The translations under genes were made by a program, and so were the position numbers. DNA of 64,000 bases from Psychrobacter frigidicola (GTDB lineage: Bacteria > Pseudomonadota > Gammaproteobacteria > Pseudomonadales > Moraxellaceae), in assembly GCF_007997305.1 (NCBI RefSeq), contig NZ_VORZ01000001.1, forward strand, positions 372,001 through 436,000. The letters run 5' to 3'. The notes below the pieces were generated by a model. The model made no database searches and had not been told where the DNA came from. It saw only the letters and a list, made by a program, of their open reading frames with translations. Below are positions 62,716-64,000 of the stretch, piece after piece (position 1 is the stretch's first letter; each line of letters starts with the position of its first letter).

Positions 62716-64000
62716 ATGACAGACACTCTTAAGTCCCCGACACGCCGGCAATTACTTAGTATGATTGGTAAGACCGCTGGGGCAACTGCGATGTATCAAG
62801 CAATGACCACATTAGGTTTTGCTTCTGAATCCAGTTTTAAAGAAACATTGGATCTAAAAGGTGCGCCTGCTGGTGCCACCATTATTGTTTTAGGTGCAGG
62901 CCTTGGTGGCCTTACTGCTGCCTATGAGCTACGAAAAGCGGGCTACACTGTTAAAGTACTTGAGTTTCAAAACCGTGGTGGCGGGCGTAGCTGGACACTA
63001 AACAGCGGTGATGAATACACTGAGCTTGGCGGCGGTAAAGTCACCTGTGATTTTGAAGAAGGTAACTATTTTAATGGCGGCCCATGGCGTCTGCCAAGCA
63101 ACCATTACGCTGTTTTTCATTACTGTAAACAGTTTGGCGTCGAGATGCAGCCCTTTATTCAGACTAATGACCGTGCTTATTTGCACCGTGCTAATCACTT
63201 TGGCGGCGCGCCGCAGCGCCTAGGTGATGTCAAAAGTGACATCCGTGGTCACGTCTCAGAGCTGTTATCAAAAGCAGTCAATGTTGGTAGCCTCGATCGT
63301 TCAGTGAATACTGAAGATAAAGAGATGCTGTTAGAAGGTTTAAAAGGTTGGGGTGTTCTTGATAAGGATTACCGCTATGTAACCAGCCATGCAACCAGTA
63401 AGCATCGTGGATATAGTGTGTATCCTGGGGGCGGATTAATGCCAAACTCAGAACCGTCAAGCACGTTACCCATGGACGAGCTGTTGGCATCAGGCATGTG
63501 GTCGGATATTTATAATAACTATACTGTCAATGAACACCATCCTACAATGTTCCAGCCAGTTGGCGGTATGGGTAAGATTGGTGATGCGTTCACTCGCGAA
63601 TGCCAAGAGATGATTGAGTATAATGCTAAAGTGACTAAGATTAATCAAGATGACAGTGGCGTGACGGTCAGCTATGTTGATAGTAATAACCCTGACGGTG
63701 AAATTAAAACTGTCCGCGCCGATTGGTGTGTCTGTAATATCCCACTAACCATATTGACCCAGATAGATATTAACGTCTCAGCCCCTATGAAAAAAGCCAT
63801 GGCTGCTGTTCCTTATGACACCTCTTATAAAGTCGGCTTGGAGTTTAAGCGCCGTTTTTGGGAGGAGGATGAATGGATTTATGGTGGTCTGACTTATACT
63901 GATATGCCCATTACCCAAATCTCTTACCCCTCACAAGATATGTTCAAGGATGGTTCAGGTGTGTTATTAGGAGCTTATGGCTTTGGTGCTACCTCTTATA
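62716..64000 (+). CDS. Tat-exported FAD amine oxidase (cut by right edge)
   Basis: Flavoprotein of the monoamine oxidase/amino-acid oxidase group; 428 codons are visible and the gene continues past the window. A twin-arginine signal (T-R-R-Q-L-L-S at 9-15, then a moderate hydrophobic stretch) suggests folded export with FAD bound. The dinucleotide fold is V-L-G-A-G-L-G-G-L at 58-66, with E83 for the ribose and R-G-G-G-R-S-W at 87-93. A later G-G-M-G-K-I-G-D-A-F resembles the substrate-domain block of the family. AAGGA precedes the ATG. Pairing with the cytochrome suggests the flavin is reoxidised by cytochrome c rather than oxygen; the amine substrate is unknown. Confidence 0.88.
   Translation, partial: MTDTLKSPTRRQLLSMIGKTAGATAMYQAMTTLGFASESSFKETLDLKGAPAGATIIVLGAGLGGLTAAYELRKAGYTVKVLEFQNRGGGRSWTLNSGDEYTELGGGKVTCDFEEGNYFNGGPWRLPSNHYAVFHYCKQFGVEMQPFIQTNDRAYLHRANHFGGAPQRLGDVKSDIRGHVSELLSKAVNVGSLDRSVNTEDKEMLLEGLKGWGVLDKDYRYVTSHATSKHRGYSVYPGGGLMPNSEPSSTLPMDELLASGMWSDIYNNYTVNEHHPTMFQPVGGMGKIGDAFTRECQEMIEYNAKVTKINQDDSGVTVSYVDSNNPDGEIKTVRADWCVCNIPLTILTQIDINVSAPMKKAMAAVPYDTSYKVGLEFKRRFWEEDEWIYGGLTYTDMPITQISYPSQDMFKDGSGVLLGAYGFGATSY

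Noticed and set aside
1..64000. tRNA genes, rRNA, CRISPR arrays, insertion sequences or prophage
   Set aside because: I looked for T-loop-like motifs, regularly spaced repeats and transposase or integrase motifs and saw none; a tRNAscan or ISfinder run would settle it.

Overview
The window looks like ordinary chromosome from a moderately AT-rich gammaproteobacterium. Gene content and protein sequences fit the Moraxellaceae, most likely Psychrobacter or a close relative. The clues are the lipoprotein thioredoxin-MsrA-MsrB fusion, an isolated gspL-gspM pair, the bamD/rluD/pgeF neighbourhood, and an E. coli-like nrdA/nrdB/yfaE set. Many housekeeping proteins also carry long hydrophilic extensions. 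The assignment rests on recognition, not on a database search. I see no tRNA or rRNA gene, CRISPR array, insertion sequence, integrase or prophage.

Layout. 0-10 kb: the end of a BetT-type choline carrier, dusB, a small membrane-anchored protein, ppa, lipB, a coniferyl-aldehyde-dehydrogenase-like enzyme, and a compatible-solute ABC importer whose binding protein and permease are one polypeptide. 10-21 kb: the three-domain methionine sulfoxide reductase, pncB, xseB/xseA, a small lipoprotein, an alpha/beta hydrolase, zapE, a nitroreductase, gpsA and sixA. 21-30 kb: gspL-gspM, a small membrane protein, pyrD, cvpA-purF, azlC-azlD and a DinF-like MATE exporter. 30-44 kb: envelope and secretion genes, namely secD-secF, yajC, a CNNM/CBS membrane protein, a secreted NTF2-like protein, two convergent lytic transglycosylases (a LysM-rich MltD and an MltF-like protein), a NIF3 protein and a DegS-like protease. 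44-50 kb: class Ia ribonucleotide reductase genes, with nrdA about 2 kb from nrdB-yfaE. The gap holds a GTG-start gene, a uracil-DNA-glycosylase-fold-like gene, a possible 39-residue membrane ORF and a possible structured RNA. A tandem pair of NrdR-box-like sites lies upstream of nrdA. 50-60 kb: a DUF493 protein, rpoD, dnaG, bamD, rluD, pgeF and a flavodoxin-like oxidoreductase. 60-64 kb: a 45-residue lipoprotein gene, then a membrane-anchored three-haem cytochrome c followed by a Tat-exported flavin amine oxidase that runs off the window.

How the genes work together. Two independent compatible-solute uptake systems (BetT and ProXW-ProV) suggest osmotic or cold stress tolerance. SecD, SecF and YajC form the Sec accessory complex. 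BamD, DegS-like, MltD and MltF-like proteins act in envelope assembly and wall turnover. NrdA and NrdB make dNTPs, with the YfaE-type ferredoxin maintaining the NrdB cofactor. The terminal cytochrome and amine oxidase look like a periplasmic dehydrogenase that passes electrons to a c-type cytochrome.

The best places for something undescribed are the nrdA-nrdB insertion (about 46.0-47.3 kb), the cytochrome/amine-oxidase pair at the right edge, and the recurring low-complexity extensions on core proteins (SecF, DnaG, RluD, GpsA, BamD, LipB). I do not see a clear multi-gene defence or mobile system.
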